From Bacteroidetes bacterium UBA1947 (GTDB lineage: Bacteria > Bacteroidota > Bacteroidia > Chitinophagales > Chitinophagaceae): DNA of 15,250 bases. Made by a program: the position numbers and the translations under genes. Location of the stretch: positions 1 to 15,250 of the forward strand of contig DDET01000040.1 of NCBI GenBank assembly GCA_002336915.1, read 5' to 3'. Under the pieces are notes generated by a model. The model did not search any database, was not told the origin of the DNA, and saw only the letters and a list, made by a program, of their open reading frames with translations. The number at the start of each line of letters is the position of its first letter. Position 1 is the first letter of the stretch. Positions 13,213 to 15,250 of the stretch are shown piece by piece.

Positions 13213-15033
13213 ATGTCTGACAATTACATAGTATCGGCCCGTAAATACCGCCCGCAAACCTTTGATACGGTTGTGGGGCAGGAGCATATTACCACTACCC
13301 TTAAGAATGCCATCAAGCACCAGCACCTGGCGCATGCTTACCTGTTCTGCGGTCCCCGCGGTGTGGGCAAGACCACCTGCGCCCGTATACTGGCCAAAAC
13401 AATAAATTGCGAGAACCCCACAGCCGATACCGAGGCCTGCGGCATATGCCCCACCTGTGTATCGTTCAATAACAATACCTCTTTCAACGTATTTGAATTA
13501 GATGCCGCCAGCAACAACTCGGTGGATGATATTCGCAACCTGATAGACCAGGTGCGCTTTGCGCCGCAGCAGGGCAAGTACAAGATCTACATCATAGATG
13601 AGGTACACATGCTCAGCGCCGCGGCCTTCAATGCCTTCCTGAAGACACTGGAGGAGCCGCCGCCATATGCGATATTCATACTGGCCACAACCGAAAAACA
13701 TAAGATACTCCCCACCATACTCAGCCGCTGCCAGATATTCGACTTCAAGCGCATAACTACGGTGGATATAGTGAACCACCTGCACAGCATAGCCACTAAA
13801 GAAGGTGTTGTTGCGCAGGAGGCCGCCCTGCACGTAATAGCCCAGAAGAGCGAAGGCTGTATGCGCGATGCCCTCTCGATGCTGGACAGGATAGTGAGCT
13901 TCACCAATGGTATGCTTACCTACAGCAATACCATGGAGCACCTTAACCTGCTGGATGCCGACTACTACTTTAAGCTGGTGGACCATATGCTAAGCCAGGA
14001 CGTAAGCGGCACACTGCTGCTGCTGGATCAGGTACTGGAAAAGGGCTTTGAGGGCGATGTGATCATCAATGGCCTTGCCGAGCATATGCGCAACCTGCTG
14101 CTATGCAAAGACCCACGCATGGCCAAGCTGCTGGATGTACCCAACGACCACAAGCAGGTGTACTATGAGAAGGCCAACCAGGCACCACCGTCTTTTGTCT
14201 TAACGGCGCTCAACGTGATAAACGACAGCGAGCTGCAGTACAAGAACGCCACCAATAAAAGGCTACATGTGGAGATGTGCCTGATACGTCTCTGCTATGT
14301 GCTGCAGGCCACCAAAATGCAGGCCGAGGATGTAAAAAAAAACAGCAGTAATATAGTTCCGCAGCCTGCTGTGAGCAATGCCCATATGCAGCCCGTAACC
14401 AGTACGGTAAATGTAGCGCCACAGGTATCGGCAGGTAGTGCCAGCATGCCGGTTTATATGGCCCCTGCACAGGCAGCGCCGGTAGTGGCAGAGCCTGCAC
14501 AGCCTAAGCCACAGCCGGTATACACACCACCCACGCCACAGCCCGCCAACAGCAATATGCCCCCGCCATCGCAGGCAAGGCGCATCAGCAAGAGCCTGCT
14601 GGGCGAAATAGAAAATGAAGTAAACAATACCACGGGCAATACGGTCGTGCAGAAAGAGCTGAGCCAGGAGCTGGTGAACGAGGTATTTGAAAAATATAAG
14701 CAAACTCTCCGCGACCAGAACCGCAGCGTATACCATGCCCAGTTCAGCGGCATGACGGTAGAAGTTCCCCAGCCCGACGAAGTCCGTTTCATAACCCCCA
14801 ACGACCTGACCGATGCCTATGTAAAGGAGCTGCGCGATGTGCTGATAGACTTCTTCCGAACCCACACCGGCATAGCTGCCCTGCGGGTAACCAGCGAGAT
14901 ACGCATAGACACCAGCAATTTAAAGCCGCAGGAAAAGATCCTGAGCCGCCCCGAGATATACGAGGTTATGGCTGCCAAGAACCCCAACCTGGCCAAGCTA
15001 AAGGAGGGATTGAATATGCAGATCGATTATTAG
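13213..15033 (+). CDS. dnaX: DNA polymerase III subunit gamma/tau
   Basis: The 606-aa DnaX is the ATPase of the clamp loader, which loads the beta sliding clamp at the replication fork. Domain I shows Walker A GPRGVGKTT (47-55), zinc-binding cysteines 66, 76, 79 and 82, Walker B YIIDE (126-130), sensor 1 LATTEKHK (157-164), and the LSRC arginine finger (Arg172). Domains II and III run to about residue 370. A Pro/Ala/Met-rich linker (about 378-465) follows, then a tau-type C-terminal region (about 466-606) that in other bacteria contacts polymerase alpha and the helicase. ATG at 13213 fits the family start (YIVSARKYRPQTF). Codon 374-377 lies on a nine-A run that may give a short gamma form. 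The gene stands alone, followed by a repeat hairpin. Confidence 0.97.
   Translation: MSDNYIVSARKYRPQTFDTVVGQEHITTTLKNAIKHQHLAHAYLFCGPRGVGKTTCARILAKTINCENPTADTEACGICPTCVSFNNNTSFNVFELDAASNNSVDDIRNLIDQVRFAPQQGKYKIYIIDEVHMLSAAAFNAFLKTLEEPPPYAIFILATTEKHKILPTILSRCQIFDFKRITTVDIVNHLHSIATKEGVVAQEAALHVIAQKSEGCMRDALSMLDRIVSFTNGMLTYSNTMEHLNLLDADYYFKLVDHMLSQDVSGTLLLLDQVLEKGFEGDVIINGLAEHMRNLLLCKDPRMAKLLDVPNDHKQVYYEKANQAPPSFVLTALNVINDSELQYKNATNKRLHVEMCLIRLCYVLQATKMQAEDVKKNSSNIVPQPAVSNAHMQPVTSTVNVAPQVSAGSASMPVYMAPAQAAPVVAEPAQPKPQPVYTPPTPQPANSNMPPPSQARRISKSLLGEIENEVNNTTGNTVVQKELSQELVNEVFEKYKQTLRDQNRSVYHAQFSGMTVEVPQPDEVRFITPNDLTDAYVKELRDVLIDFFRTHTGIAALRVTSEIRIDTSNLKPQEKILSRPEIYEVMAAKNPNLAKLKEGLNMQIDY
14334..14372 (+). 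promoter_or_regulatory. Candidate dnaX slippage/frameshift site
   Basis: Nine A residues (14334-14342) then C give GTA AAA AAA AAC in frame, including the heptamer A AAA AAC. One base back gives AAA CAG CAG TAA (stop 14349-14351); one base forward gives ACA GCA GTA ATA TAG (stop 14354-14356). Both would end DnaX at about 380 residues. GAGGA lies just upstream (14326-14330). ACAGCAG (14342-14348) can pair with CTGCTGT (14366-14372). Confidence 0.55.
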
Positions 15034-15128
15034 TTGGCTTGTTCATTGGTTGACTTGTTGAGTGGTTTACATATGTTTTTCAATAAATTAAGTGCCAATC
15101 AACTAATCAACTGCTCAACTAATCAACC
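15032..15128 (+). repeat. Inverted arrays of an 8-bp repeat, possible terminator
   Basis: On the left, octamers AGTTGGCT, TGTTCATT, GGTTGACT, TGTTGAGT and GGTTTACA run from 15032 to 15071. On the right, AATCAACT, AATCAACT, GCTCAACT and AATCAACC fill 15097-15128. The two are reverse complements in consensus, so they can fold into a long imperfect hairpin; GGTTGACTTGTTGAG (15048-15062) faces CTCAACTAATCAACC (15114-15128) with three mismatches. It starts at the dnaX stop and probably ends that transcript. Confidence 0.6.
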
Positions 15129-15136
15129 TGAATTAC

Positions 15137-15144
15137 TATTTTTG
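15137..15144 (+). promoter_or_regulatory. -7 box TATTTTTG of the E2 gene
   Basis: TATTTTTG matches TAnnTTTG exactly and lies 26 nt before the ATG at 15171. No convincing -33 TTTG is seen in the repeat-rich DNA upstream. Confidence 0.55.
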
Positions 15145-15170
15145 AGTCCGAATTAGAACAAACAACGACT

Positions 15171-15250
15171 ATGGCTGAAGTGATACGCATGCCGCTGCTG
15201 AGCGATACGATGAAGGAAGGGGTGATAGCGGAATGGCACAAAAAAGTAGG
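15171..15250 (+). CDS. Dihydrolipoamide acetyltransferase (pyruvate dehydrogenase E2), 5' part only
   Basis: ATG at 15171 opens MAEVIRMPLLSDTMKEGVIA followed by EWHKKVG, and the window ends at codon 27. This is the start of a lipoyl domain of 2-oxo-acid dehydrogenase E2 proteins (usual form MPxLSxTMxEGxIxxWxxKxGD). The lipoylated lysine would come about 15-20 residues after the cut. The LSDTM(K)EG form fits the pyruvate dehydrogenase E2 subunit, which passes acetyl groups from E1 to CoA in the cytoplasm; a related E2 cannot be excluded from so short a piece. It has its own -7 box and is separated from dnaX by a hairpin array. Confidence 0.85.
   Translation, partial: MAEVIRMPLLSDTMKEGVIAEWHKKV

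Noticed and set aside
13338..14865. Long minus-strand ORFs inside dnaX (up to 200 aa)
   Set aside because: They are shadows of the GC-biased third codon positions of dnaX, with Cys/His/Tyr-rich composition.

Overview
The window looks like chromosomal DNA of a Bacteroidota, probably near the Chitinophagales. The signs are a CHU_C-type (type IX secretion) sorting domain, a DnaX of Bacteroidota style, YwqK/MORN-TonB, DUF4349 and DUF4255 family proteins, and an almost complete lack of Shine-Dalgarno sites. Several genes instead have TAnnTTTR-like -7 boxes (TATCTTTA, TATTTTTG, TACTTTCG) very close to their start codons. I see no IS element, CRISPR array, tRNA or rRNA.

Layout. 1-346: terminator-like hairpin of an upstream gene and an AT-rich gap. 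347-1534 (+): acyltransferase-3 membrane protein. 1550-2509 (-): MORN/TonB-C protein. 2601-3431 (+): secreted SH3-like protein. 3437-5044 (-): TPR sensor ending in a histidine-kinase dimerisation domain with no ATPase domain. 5296-5504 (+): a 52-codon small gene preceded by an overlapping 16-codon ORF. 5537-5830 (-): small unknown protein. 6069-6755 (-): EGF-like exported protein. 6930-7367 (+): small membrane protein. 7377-7844 (-): orphan DUF4255/Pvc16-family protein. 7967-8857 (+): DUF4349 lipoprotein. 8919-9115 (-): gene-end remnant with an in-frame stop. 9116-11083 (-): beta-propeller-like T9SS substrate. 11283-11609 (+): small acidic protein. 11766-12575 (-): unknown exported protein. 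12576-13212: gene-free stretch with a structured REP-like element, an AT-rich GAAAT-repeat tract and a heptamer array. 13213-15033 (+): dnaX. 15171-end (+): start of a pyruvate dehydrogenase E2 gene.

Most of the first 12.5 kb is single-gene units in alternating orientation, many encoding cell-envelope proteins, with no evident shared pathway. The last 2.5 kb is housekeeping. The most notable signal is in dnaX. A run of nine A residues lies exactly between the clamp-loader core and the proline-rich linker, and both alternative frames meet a stop within a few codons. This suggests that a short gamma-like DnaX is made by slippage, as in Thermus (transcriptional) or E. coli (ribosomal). Other points of interest are the kinase-less sensor, the Pvc16-like gene without a contractile injection locus, the near-leaderless promoters, and several short-period intergenic repeat arrays around dnaX.
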